IMG/VR virus record: IMGVR_UViG_3300042476_000858
Coordinates: 1-60,021 of that record
DNA from: a virus
Direction: 5' to 3' (one strand)
Length of the DNA stretch: 60,021 nt
Positions within the stretch are counted from its first letter, which is position 1. Each line of letters starts with the position of its first letter. Shown in pieces: positions 31,290-38,074 of this stretch. A program made the position numbers and the translations under genes. The notes under the pieces were generated by a model that saw nothing but the letters and a program-made list of their open reading frames with translations, was not told the origin of the DNA and ran no database searches.

Positions 31290-31712
31290 ATGTCAAATTA
31301 TCAACTGGCTAATCTAATTCTAGGACAAACGGTTCATTTTAGTATCTCTGTTCTAATGTTCTTTGCATCGGTATCAGCTTGTATCCACTTCATTGACGAG
31401 GTTTTTACTAAAACCCCCCATAAATCCTTTGTAGGGGTAGAAACCCCTCCGACCATCGTTGAACCTGTCCCTGATTTTACCCCTGAACCTGTCCCTGATT
31501 TTACCCCTGAACCTGTCCCTGATTTTACCCCTGAACCTGTTCCTGATTTTACCCTTGAACCTGTCCCTGCCACCGTTGAACCTGTCCCTGATTTTACCCT
31601 TACAAACCTAAATATCCGAGAATTGAAAGCTATGGCTCGTAAGAAAAAAGTTAAAAACTATGGAAGTTTGAAAAAAGCCCAATTAGTTGAAGCTTTAACC
31701 TCTAAAGCCTAA
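31290..31712 (+). CDS. Membrane-anchored protein with a SAP/Rho-N-like C-terminus
   Basis: 140 residues. Residues about 12-35 form one transmembrane helix (FSISVLMFFASVSACIHFI); then a linker with repeated EPVPDFT units (24-bp DNA repeats, at least four); then a C-terminal 36-residue fold LNIRELKAMARKKKVKNYGS ... QLVEAL, which matches the SAP or Rho-terminator N-domain pattern that binds nucleic acid. The design would tether DNA or RNA to a membrane on a flexible arm. The AAAGAGG site and class 2 promoter support expression. Function inferred from domain order. Confidence 0.75.
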   Translation: MSNYQLANLILGQTVHFSISVLMFFASVSACIHFIDEVFTKTPHKSFVGVETPPTIVEPVPDFTPEPVPDFTPEPVPDFTPEPVPDFTLEPVPATVEPVPDFTLTNLNIRELKAMARKKKVKNYGSLKKAQLVEALTSKA

Positions 31713-31713
31713 C

Positions 31714-31756
31714 CCCAATAAGGATTTCTTATGGTTGAATGATAAGAAATCCTTAT
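31714..31756 (+). promoter_or_regulatory. Class 5 dyad AAGGATTTCTTAT
   Basis: CCCCAATAAGGATTTCTTAT, seven to nine-base loop, then the complement; a second copy at 32805-32847 keeps outer pairs with changed bases (CCCCTA with TAGGG). Lies between a stop codon and a -35 box. Confidence 0.7.
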
Positions 31757-31766
31757 TGATTGGGGC

Positions 31767-31796
31767 TTGACAACCTAGACCCAACTTTGCTATAAT
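31767..31796 (+). promoter_or_regulatory. Promoter with no open reading frame behind it
   Basis: TTGACA (31767-31772), 18 bp, TGC-extended TATAAT (31791-31796). The transcript would meet a perfect hairpin within about 10 nt. Confidence 0.8.
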
Positions 31797-31802
31797 GGAT
31801 AC

Positions 31803-31852
31803 ATACCAATAAACCCACCCCTGCAATCTTAATCAGGGGTGGGTTTATTGCA
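31803..31852 (+). ncRNA. Candidate hairpin RNA of about 50 nt
   Basis: Starts near 31803 and folds AATAAACCCACCCCTG (31808-31823), ten-base loop, CAGGGGTGGGTTTATT (31834-31849): 16 perfect pairs. It ends TTTATT then GCAGG. No start codon or ribosome site. Either a small stable RNA or an attenuated transcript. Confidence 0.5.
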
Positions 31853-31854
31853 GG

Positions 31855-32167
31855 TAAAGGAGTTTATTGCAGGTGTGTGAGTGGGTAGGTTCATTGCAGG
31901 TGCGTGTAGGGGAGTCCATTGCAGGTGCGTGAGTGGGTAGGTTCACCTATGCCTATACAAGTTATGCGTGGGTAAAGATGCAAGAACGGGTACAACGGTT
32001 ACTAGATAAAACCAAAAATAAATAAATCTTAAAGGCCGCCCTCAGATAAGGTAGCCTTATCAATTTCTTAAGTAAGACTTATATAAGTAAAAACTATCTA
32101 ACGGTTAAGCTAATCTTATATAAGTTACCATTATCAATCCTATGAGAAAGATTAATGATTGACCTAC
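31855..32167. other. Gap with ATTGCAGG copies, shared block and class 4 site
   Basis: At least three ATTGCAGG copies, the shared TTCACCTATGCCTATAC block (also at 28495 and 29170 area), and a tiny frame from ATG 31978 (15 codons). Class 4 sequences (CTTATATAAG) lie at 32085-32130. No gene of normal size. Confidence 0.5.
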
Positions 32168-32196
32168 TTGACAGACCCTAAAAAGTAAGGCATAAT
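32168..32196 (+). promoter_or_regulatory. Cassette promoter, class 4 context
   Basis: TTGACA (32168-32173), 17 bp, CATAAT (32191-32196). Confidence 0.75.
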
Positions 32197-32220
32197 TGAT
32201 ACATAGAACGGAAATGTGCA

Positions 32221-32370
32221 ATGAACAAAATTTACACACTGGCAGTATTTACTTTATTGGCTCCTTTTATTCTGTGGGGGGTGGTTAATCTCTCTCAGGA
32301 ATCACCACTGGCGAATAATAAAGTCTGTACGGACTTGGAAGTGGTCAGTGGTGAATGCAAACCTTACTAA
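32221..32370 (+). CDS. Small single-pass membrane protein
   Basis: 49 residues, starting MNKIYTLAVFTLLAPFILWGVV, one N-terminal transmembrane or signal segment, then a short outside-facing part with two cysteines (KVCTDLEVVSGECKPY) that could form a disulphide. It has its own promoter but no strong ribosome site. Too short for normal gene callers. Could be a small envelope or superinfection-exclusion protein. Confidence 0.65.
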   Translation: MNKIYTLAVFTLLAPFILWGVVNLSQESPLANNKVCTDLEVVSGECKPY

Positions 32371-32377
32371 GTGAGAC

Positions 32378-32442
32378 AGTGGACAGTTTAGAAAGTGTCC
32401 ACTTTAAAAAGGGTTGACAGACCCTAAAAAGTAAGGCATAAT
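32378..32442 (+). promoter_or_regulatory. Class 2 operator plus promoter
   Basis: AGTGGACA (32378-32385)...TGTCCACT (32396-32403), TTGACA (32414-32419), 17 bp, CATAAT (32437-32442). Leader dyad at 32458-32488. Confidence 0.8.
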
Positions 32443-32520
32443 GGAAACATAAGCAAAGGGTTAACCCACTCACTTCACCGGGTTAACCAGATTCAAACCA
32501 AAACAAGAGGAACTTCTAAG

Positions 32521-32802
32521 ATGACACCCATGACTAATACTATTGAGAACAGGTATGTACCGGATTTTATTTCTCCACCAGGTGAAACCCTTGCTGAAAT
32601 CCTAGAGGAAAGAAATATGTCTCAATCGGAACTCGCCCAACGCATGGGCAGACCAAGAGAGACTATCAATGAGGTCATAAAAGGTAAAGCGGAGATTACT
32701 AGCGATACCGCTTTACAGATAGAGTTAGTGTTAGGAACTCCGTCCAGTTTCTGGATAGAGCGGGAAAGACTTTATCGGGAATATTTAGCCAAAAAAGACT
32801 AA
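32521..32802 (+). CDS. HigA/XRE-family antitoxin-like regulator
   Basis: 93 residues. Typical HigA pattern: PPGETLAEILEERNMSQSELAQ, RMGRPRETINEVIKGKAEIT, TALQIELVLGTPSSFWIERE, i.e. the VapI/HigA helix-turn-helix with the conserved 'P-S-FW-x-x-E' end. Normally it pairs with a HigB toxin; no such toxin lies next to it. An orphan antitoxin can neutralise a host toxin-antitoxin defence or serve as a repressor of the neighbouring promoters. Starts at the first ATG (32521); a second ATG follows three codons later. Confidence 0.85.
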   Translation: MTPMTNTIENRYVPDFISPPGETLAEILEERNMSQSELAQRMGRPRETINEVIKGKAEITSDTALQIELVLGTPSSFWIERERLYREYLAKKD

Positions 32803-32804
32803 CC

Positions 32805-32886
32805 CCTATAAGGATTTCTTATCATTCAACTATAAGAAATCCTTATTAATTAGGGCTTGACAATACCTAATAAACCCTGATATAGT
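32805..32886 (+). promoter_or_regulatory. Class 5 dyad plus promoter
   Basis: AAGGATTTCTTAT (32810-32822)...ATAAGAAATCCTT (32832-32844), TTGACA (32857-32862), 18 bp, TATAGT (32881-32886). Confidence 0.75.
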
Positions 32887-32912
32887 AGTAACATACCAAC
32901 GGAGCTAAGATT

Positions 32913-33293
32913 ATGCTAATAAACGCTACCCCGCACAACATCACAATTTTAGGCAGAACTAGCATCACTCAGGATGCTAAGAAACAATTCTTGGGAACCA
33001 AAGAATCAATCGTGATTCACAAAGAAATCCCAGCATCAGGGATTCTCCCCCGTGTTAAACTGGACAACCAACCATCGGAACCTATTGACGGTATCCCTGT
33101 AGAAGCTGTCATCTACGGGGAAATTGTGGGATTACCCGACCCTGTGGATGGGACGTTTTACATTGTATCGGGGCTAGTGGCGGCGGCCGCTAGTAAGCAA
33201 GGGCGAACGGACTGCTTGGCCCCTGGCGCAATCGTCCGAGATTCGGATAACCCCTCGAATGTTCTAGGGTGCTTGTTCCTTCAAAAGCCGTGA
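32913..33293 (+). CDS. Conserved phage protein (NATPHxI family)
   Basis: 126 residues. Starts MLINATPHNITILG, a start shared by a large family of phage proteins of unknown function, followed by beta strands (IPASGILPRVKL, VEAVIYGEIVGLPDPVDGTFYIVSGLVAAA) and DCLAPGAIVRDSDNP. Single small beta domain. Own promoter, terminator at 33320-33345. Confidence 0.75.
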   Translation: MLINATPHNITILGRTSITQDAKKQFLGTKESIVIHKEIPASGILPRVKLDNQPSEPIDGIPVEAVIYGEIVGLPDPVDGTFYIVSGLVAAAASKQGRTDCLAPGAIVRDSDNPSNVLGCLFLQKP

Positions 33294-33319
33294 CAATTTG
33301 AACCTCCCTATTAAATCCA

Positions 33320-33345
33320 AAACCCACCCTTGATTGGGTGGGTTT
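33320..33345 (+). terminator. Terminator of the 32913 gene
   Basis: AAACCCACCC, six-base loop, GGGTGGGTTT, then ATTGCAAGG. Same hairpin plus ATTGCA layout as at 28402, 29106 and 31808. Confidence 0.7.
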
Positions 33346-33361
33346 ATTGCAAGGGTTAGGA

Positions 33362-34123
33362 CTATACGGTTCCGTAGCGGGGGATATGGCTACGGTGGGT
33401 CTCAAAGAATCCCACCATGATAGCGGCACTGGTATCTTTAAACTCTATATAATTTCCCTCATGTAGTAGTTTGTAAGACTGGTCAAGATAGCTTTTCTGT
33501 TGCCCGTAAATGCCATCTATAGAGCCATCTAAGTCACTGGTGAGCCATTCCATCGTTTCCTGTCTTAGGTCGTCTAATTCAGGCGTTATTTGTTGACCTA
33601 GCATTTTTGACATAGTACCATTGGTACGGGCATGGATAGCCTCATCTCGACTAATCTCGGAGGCCACACTAGCCAACTGTACACCGCCTAGTCTTCGGTA
33701 GATGGTTAGTACGGGAAAGAATACAGATTGTTCAGCAATCCAAGTGACTAAGATGGGGTGGTATTTTTCACCCATCTTGAACCATTTCTGGATGATTTCT
33801 TGAGATTCCTTTTCTATTTCCGCTTTAGTCTCACGGTCACATAGAGTTAAGTTACGGTAGCAATAATCTAATTGCTCATCGTGTTTTTGCTCATCTTTAA
33901 AATTAGAGGCCAACAAACGCAAGCCATCTTCGCTTAACCAACGCTTTTCCCGTCTGGCTCCTTCTTTAATCCATTCGCCTACGGGTAGTTCCAATAACCG
34001 TGCCTGAAGTGCTTTCTGTACGGTCTTTTCTGCTCCAGGTACACAGTTTCCAGATTGTATCGGCATTACAGACCAGTTTCTCTTGGCCTTGAATAGTTTA
34101 CCGAAAATCGCTTGCTCTGACAT
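33362..34123 (-). CDS. Ribonucleotide reductase small-subunit-like (ferritin-like)
   Basis: 253 residues. Diiron-type helices: DEQKHDEQ (E-x-x-H), a Glu in WIAEQSVFFPVLTIYRR, and EISRDEAIHARTN (second E-x-x-H). These match the R2 metal ligands E115/H118, E204 and E238/H241. It would make the radical for the large subunit encoded at 38755-40305. It is shorter than bacterial NrdB (about 350 residues) and lacks part of the N-terminus; the radical tyrosine could not be assigned. It is the only gene of the metabolic set with a late-like motif (34154-34175). Confidence 0.75.
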   Translation of the reverse strand: MSEQAIFGKLFKAKRNWSVMPIQSGNCVPGAEKTVQKALQARLLELPVGEWIKEGARREKRWLSEDGLRLLASNFKDEQKHDEQLDYCYRNLTLCDRETKAEIEKESQEIIQKWFKMGEKYHPILVTWIAEQSVFFPVLTIYRRLGGVQLASVASEISRDEAIHARTNGTMSKMLGQQITPELDDLRQETMEWLTSDLDGSIDGIYGQQKSYLDQSYKLLHEGNYIEFKDTSAAIMVGFFETHRSHIPRYGTV

Positions 34124-34153
34124 ATCTTTTATCCTAATCTAGGGTCTGTTATT

Positions 34154-34175
34154 ATTTTGGGTGTATTGTCTATCT
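34154..34175 (-). promoter_or_regulatory. Putative late promoter motif, variant
   Basis: Minus strand reads AGACAATACACCCAAAATAA, like the AGACAATAACGCCC sites but with CACCC; about 36 nt before the ATG at 34123. Confidence 0.5.
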
Positions 34176-34220
34176 TAGTCCATCCTTAACCATATTGTCA
34201 ATCGGTGTATCCATGTATAA

Positions 34221-34238
34221 GCAACGCCCATAGTTATA
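34221..34238 (+). promoter_or_regulatory. Late-like motif on the plus strand
   Basis: GCAACGCCCATAGTTATAG, about 85 nt before the haloperoxidase-like gene. Confidence 0.35.
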
Positions 34239-34264
34239 GATAAGTTATTCTAATATATGAGGGC

Positions 34265-34294
34265 TTGACAATACCTAGTAAACCCTGATATATT
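34265..34294 (+). promoter_or_regulatory. Sigma-70 promoter of the haloperoxidase-like gene
   Basis: TTGACA (34265-34270), 18 bp, TATATT (34289-34294), followed by AAAGGAG eight bases before the ATG. The block GGGCTTGACAATACCTAG recurs at 28582. Confidence 0.8.
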
Positions 34295-34320
34295 AGACAT
34301 ATACTTAATAAAGGAGTCAA

Positions 34321-35994
34321 ATGTTCAACTTTCCTAATCTACCAGATTTAGTGGCCAGTTTTGGCACGATAAATTTACCAACTACGGTTGACTTCGGGTC
34401 TCAGGGAAGCGCACAGGTAATTCTTACCAATAAAGGTCTCAGTTCTGTCACCAATCGAGCGGGGATTGCCAATGGTCTCATTACTGTCAACCTGTACATT
34501 TCTACTGACGGTCAGATTGACAGTAACGATGCCTTACTCACCAGTGTCAGCACAAACTTGAACCTAAATGCTGGGCAGTCAGTTACCTTGGACTTAACGT
34601 ATCAAAACAATACTTCAGTCATCGCTCCAGGGGCTTACTTTCTCATCGCTCAAGTTGATGCAAATAACCAAATTGCCGAACAACTGGAAACCAATAATGT
34701 CACCAGTAAATTAGTATCGGGACTCAATACTAACGCCGTCATCGACTGGAATGCGGTCGCCTTAAATGCAATTCAAGCTGAAGGAAAAGCGGGTCGGGGA
34801 GTCGCACCGACAGTAGGTTCTCGCTTAATGGCGTTGGTTTCTACTGCCGTCTATGATACGGTCAATGCCTTCAACACTTTATATCCCTCCTACGCTGTAA
34901 ATGTGAACGCACCAACAAATACCTCGTTAGAGGCGGCGGTAGTTGGTGCGGCTTATCAAGTTCTTTCTACTCAATTACCTGGACAAAGTAGTTTGTTCTC
35001 ACAGCAATTATCTAATTCTCTGGCAGAGATTCAGGACAGTGCCATTGCGAAAAGCCAGGGGTTTGATTTTGGTATTTCAGTGGCCAATCAGAGCATCAAT
35101 TTACGGGCTAATGATGGTTCTAACGACAATACACCTTTCACTCCGCCACTGGGAGACTACGTTTGGCGACCAGAAACCTCCGGCCCTACTGCTGGGGTAG
35201 CAGTTGGTGCGAATTGGGGGGGAGTAGATACTTGGACAATTGGCGACATTGACCAGTTTGTTGCGGACAATCAACTTGATGTGACTCTTGATGGCCGTCC
35301 TGACACAAATCCTACATTGTATGCCCAAGAAATTGAAGAAGTCCGGCTCTATGGGGGATTGGAAAACACTGCTCTCACTACCACTTTACGCAATGCAGAC
35401 CAGACAGAAATGGCTGTTTTCTGGGCTTATGACCGGGCTGATACCTTCCGTCCCTATGGTCACTTAAATCAAATTGCTCAAGAAATCGCCGTGCGTGAGG
35501 GCAATACCTTACAAGAAGATGCCAGCCTATTTGCCGCTTTAAATACTGCGCTGGCAGATTCGGTAATCGTTGCTTGGAAAGAAAAATACACTGAACTCCA
35601 ACCTCGCCCCGATGACGTAATTGCTGGAGGATTTGCGGCTAATGACGGGATAGCTGATACGGTGGGCGACCCCAATTGGAAACCCTTGCTGTCAGAATTA
35701 ATGGGGGTTAATTCCCCACCTTTCCCAGATTATATGTCAGGACATTCTGCCATGGGGGGAGCATTTGCGGGAGTGATGACCGAGTATTTTGGTGACAACT
35801 ATGTGTTTAGTGCTGTCTCCCAAGAACTTCCAGGTATCGTTCGTCATTTCGATAGCTTCTATGAAGCGGGATTGGAAGATGCCCTCAGCCGTGTTTATGG
35901 CGGAGTTCACGTCCGGGAGGCTAGTATTGATTCTTTTAACATGGGGTTAGCTGTAGGACAGTTTGTTGCGGCAAATTTCTTTCAGCTTATCTAG
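34321..35994 (+). CDS. CARDB domain plus vanadium haloperoxidase/PAP2-like protein
   Basis: 557 residues. Residues about 5-140 form a CARDB adhesion-like beta domain (LVASFGTINLP, GLITVNLYISTDGQIDSND, DANNQIAEQLETNNV). The rest carries the vanadium-dependent haloperoxidase signature: KYTELQPRP (K-x6-RP), DYMSGHSAMGG (PSGH with Met for Pro) and SRVYGGVHVREASIDS (SR-x5-H, the usual Asp replaced). So Lys, Arg, Ser, Gly, His, Arg and His are all present, suggesting a working oxyanion site. Such enzymes oxidise halides with peroxide; close relatives are acid phosphatases. No signal peptide is obvious. Very unusual in a phage; role could be virion surface or quorum and envelope chemistry, unknown. 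Confidence 0.85.
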   Translation: MFNFPNLPDLVASFGTINLPTTVDFGSQGSAQVILTNKGLSSVTNRAGIANGLITVNLYISTDGQIDSNDALLTSVSTNLNLNAGQSVTLDLTYQNNTSVIAPGAYFLIAQVDANNQIAEQLETNNVTSKLVSGLNTNAVIDWNAVALNAIQAEGKAGRGVAPTVGSRLMALVSTAVYDTVNAFNTLYPSYAVNVNAPTNTSLEAAVVGAAYQVLSTQLPGQSSLFSQQLSNSLAEIQDSAIAKSQGFDFGISVANQSINLRANDGSNDNTPFTPPLGDYVWRPETSGPTAGVAVGANWGGVDTWTIGDIDQFVADNQLDVTLDGRPDTNPTLYAQEIEEVRLYGGLENTALTTTLRNADQTEMAVFWAYDRADTFRPYGHLNQIAQEIAVREGNTLQEDASLFAALNTALADSVIVAWKEKYTELQPRPDDVIAGGFAANDGIADTVGDPNWKPLLSELMGVNSPPFPDYMSGHSAMGGAFAGVMTEYFGDNYVFSAVSQELPGIVRHFDSFYEAGLEDALSRVYGGVHVREASIDSFNMGLAVGQFVAANFFQLI

Positions 35995-36052
35995 TATCAA
36001 AAGGAACTAACGGGGTTCAGTACCAGGAATCACCCTAAAGCACGTTCTGTAC

Positions 36053-36097
36053 AAAAAAGCTAGTGGGCAGTTTAAAAGCAGTCCACTAGCTTTTTTG
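36053..36097. terminator. Strong bidirectional terminator
   Basis: AAAAAAGCTAGTGG, loop, CCACTAGCTTTTTT: A tract and T tract on both sides. Ends the haloperoxidase transcript and could stop leftward late transcripts from 36655 and 36702. Confidence 0.9.
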
Positions 36098-36276
36098 TAT
36101 CCCTAGTACAGCCTTACCCCAGTACAACCATACTCTTACAGTCACCTTGTTGCATGGCGTATACTTAGTACAACCATATTCTTCTCGATTAAGCATTAGC
36201 TGTTGCTTGCAAACTGGTGAGTAAAACTAGCATCCCACAATCGCTCATCCTAAATGTGTAATCTAGCTCATGTAAT

Positions 36277-36441
36277 ATGAAACCCTGTCAGATAATTATG
36301 TACCTGGCCTCTATAGGCTTTGTTTTTTTAGGTATCCTATCCATTAAAGAACCCGATAAGTACGCCCCCAAATTAGTAGATGCCACTACTACCCTTATTG
36401 CTGGGGTTCTAGCCCTATCTATTCCTAAATCTACTCCTTAG
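36277..36441 (+). CDS. Small two-pass membrane protein
   Basis: 54 residues from the ATG at 36277: a hydrophobic N-terminus (IIMYLASIGFVFLGIL), a short charged turn (SIKEPDKYAPKL) and a second hydrophobic part (ATTTLIAGVLALSI). Typical of a tiny holin or membrane modulator. No ribosome site is obvious. Antisense transcripts from the late motifs at 36655 and 36702 would overlap it. Confidence 0.45.
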   Translation: MKPCQIIMYLASIGFVFLGILSIKEPDKYAPKLVDATTTLIAGVLALSIPKSTP

Positions 36442-36649
36442 TCTGGATTGGTTAATCCCTAGTTTAACCCCCTTTAAAGCTTCTTTGCAATGGTTAACTA
36501 TCTTAACCCTGTCTTACCCCTGTTCCGCTTGTTCTAGCCCCGATTAAACTCTACCGTAGACCCCCCATACCCCTCTTTTAAGTATCCCCTAAAGCGTCAG
36601 TTATTCCTCATCCAAATTTTTTTTGTTTTTTAACTTTTTGGTCTGGGCG

Positions 36650-36665
36650 GACACAAAGCTATACC
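36650..36665 (-). promoter_or_regulatory. Late motif without a downstream gene (site 1)
   Basis: Minus strand reads GTGTCCGCCCAGACC. No minus-strand gene follows for 550 bp. Confidence 0.45.
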
Positions 36666-36667
36666 CA

Positions 36668-36690
36668 GTGCGGCTTTTGGCTACACTGGG
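36668..36690. terminator. Hairpin between the two orphan late motifs
   Basis: CCCAGTG, 13-base loop, CACTGGG (36664-36692 area). Sits between the motifs at 36655 and 36702. Confidence 0.4.
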
Positions 36691-36698
36691 CTGTATTG

Positions 36699-36712
36699 TT
36701 TGGGCGTTAACA
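36699..36712 (-). promoter_or_regulatory. Late motif without a downstream gene (site 2)
   Basis: Minus strand reads TTAACGCCCAAACAATAC, a good match to the consensus. Confidence 0.5.
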
Positions 36713-36843
36713 AGGTCTGAACGGGTCTAGACAGGTTTATATAGTTCAGAACGGGTCTGGACTGAAAAACTTAACTGTTCTAATTCGGAAATTCTCTGAT
36801 TAAGAGATTTTAATGTTTTTATTTTCTCATCGTTAAATTGTGG

Positions 36844-37731
36844 TTAAGATAGGGTCAAACCTGGTAAACCCAGACTATACTTCAGAAAGTACCCTAATTC
36901 GTAACACTCAGCTTTCCACTCTGCTAAAGTGGGGAAGTAATTAGTCCTCAAGTAGATTTGGGTTTTAGGAACTACCCCATGCAAAGCATTGAACATCTCA
37001 TCTTGTTCCACATCAGTAAATAAGCCTTCATAACCAGGACGGTTAATTTTTACTAAATGGGGAATACAGTTACCTTGCTCCATTACCTCCTGGATTAAAA
37101 CTTGTTCATGCTGGTTTCTTATTGCCAACATTACTACGTCCTTGCCTTCTCGCAGTAACCGGGTTAATTCTCGTCTGACATAGGGTAGAGAAAAATGAGG
37201 GTCAATGTCTTTCATTTCTTTCCAAGCCAGGGTTTCTATTTCCCCTAAAGTTTTGGCTTGGGCAAATATACGGTCTACCATTAGTCTGGTGATTGTACCT
37301 AGTGTTTTCCCTGTTCCATTAACATAGTCTGGCGTTTCAATTCCGGTAATACCATAGTGGTCTGCTAAGAACCAATACAGATGGATTTCTAAGTCTTTGG
37401 ATAAAAACTTATTGAACTCAAACTTTGTGGCTTTTCCTTCAGGGGTGTGCATCGCCCCCTCCTGTAAACCAAATTTTCGCTCCAGGAATTGTTTAAAGTC
37501 ATTAATTGGGTGAATCCAGGAAAAATGGAGACAAGATTCTAAAATCCGTTGGAACTCCGATTTCCCAGAGCCAGACTCCCCAAAACAGATAACCAGTTTC
37601 GGTAATGGTTTTAAGTCAGCAAATTCAGGTTTTAGCATCGTTAGTACTGGGGTTTGGTTATTTAACATTTTTTCAGCTTGATTTTTGAGCATTTCCATTT
37701 GTTTTTGAGTTGGGTAGTGAAGTAGTTCCAT
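36844..37731 (-). CDS. P-loop kinase or ATPase
   Basis: 295 residues. Walker A at about residues 50-58 (CFGESGSGKSEF). Also DIDPHFSLPYVRRELTRLL, DVVMLAIRNQHEQVLIQ and a segment NGTGKTLGTITR that could be a second nucleotide loop. Resembles phage nucleoside or polynucleotide kinases and AAA proteins; I cannot tell which. It lies in the nucleotide-metabolism region next to RNR, which favours a dNMP kinase-like role. Confidence 0.65.
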   Translation of the reverse strand: MELLHYPTQKQMEMLKNQAEKMLNNQTPVLTMLKPEFADLKPLPKLVICFGESGSGKSEFQRILESCLHFSWIHPINDFKQFLERKFGLQEGAMHTPEGKATKFEFNKFLSKDLEIHLYWFLADHYGITGIETPDYVNGTGKTLGTITRLMVDRIFAQAKTLGEIETLAWKEMKDIDPHFSLPYVRRELTRLLREGKDVVMLAIRNQHEQVLIQEVMEQGNCIPHLVKINRPGYEGLFTDVEQDEMFNALHGVVPKTQIYLRTNYFPTLAEWKAECYELGYFLKYSLGLPGLTLS

Positions 37732-37752
37732 CTCTTTTTACCGGTTAGGGGG

Positions 37753-38013
37753 TCATTTCAGGGGATAATTTCTGTTCCGTTCTTCAAAGTATTGTCCGAG
37801 TTCAAGTATTTCTTCCTCTACGAAAGTTAGGCTGTCTTGTAGTTTCTGGGCTAGTTCCTGTGTGTCACTTAACTGCTGACACAATGCTAGTACCAAGCCA
37901 TCTCCCATTAAATCTCGCCATTTTTCACCGTGTCGTAATGCGTAAAATTGGTGTGGTTTATCTTCTTGAACAATGATATATTTCCCACCTTCTAACTCCA
38001 GTCTAATTGCCAT
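37753..38013 (-). CDS. Hypothetical protein
   Basis: 86 residues with a strong promoter (38045-38074). Mixed fold, starting MAIRLELEGGKYIIVQEDK, ending with a coiled-coil-like EEEILELGQYFEERN. Overlaps no other gene; probably co-transcribed with the kinase gene. Confidence 0.6.
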   Translation of the reverse strand: MAIRLELEGGKYIIVQEDKPHQFYALRHGEKWRDLMGDGLVLALCQQLSDTQELAQKLQDSLTFVEEEILELGQYFEERNRNYPLK

Positions 38014-38044
38014 TTTGAAATCTCCGCTTTGCTGATTTAATCAC

Positions 38045-38074
38045 AGTATAACACTTGGTTAGTCAGGTGTCAAC
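38045..38074 (-). promoter_or_regulatory. Sigma-70 promoter
   Basis: Minus strand TTGACA (38069-38074), 18 bp, TATACT (38045-38050), directly before the ATG at 38013. Confidence 0.75.

Noticed and set aside
31334-31573. Minus-strand ORF with GVKSGTGS repeats
   Set aside because: Antisense shadow of the EPVPDFT repeats in the SAP-domain gene.
34321-35994. Plain PAP2 phosphatase without metal site
   Set aside because: The K-x6-RP, SGH and SR-x5-H blocks are all present, so I kept the haloperoxidase-like call while stating that phosphatase activity is possible.
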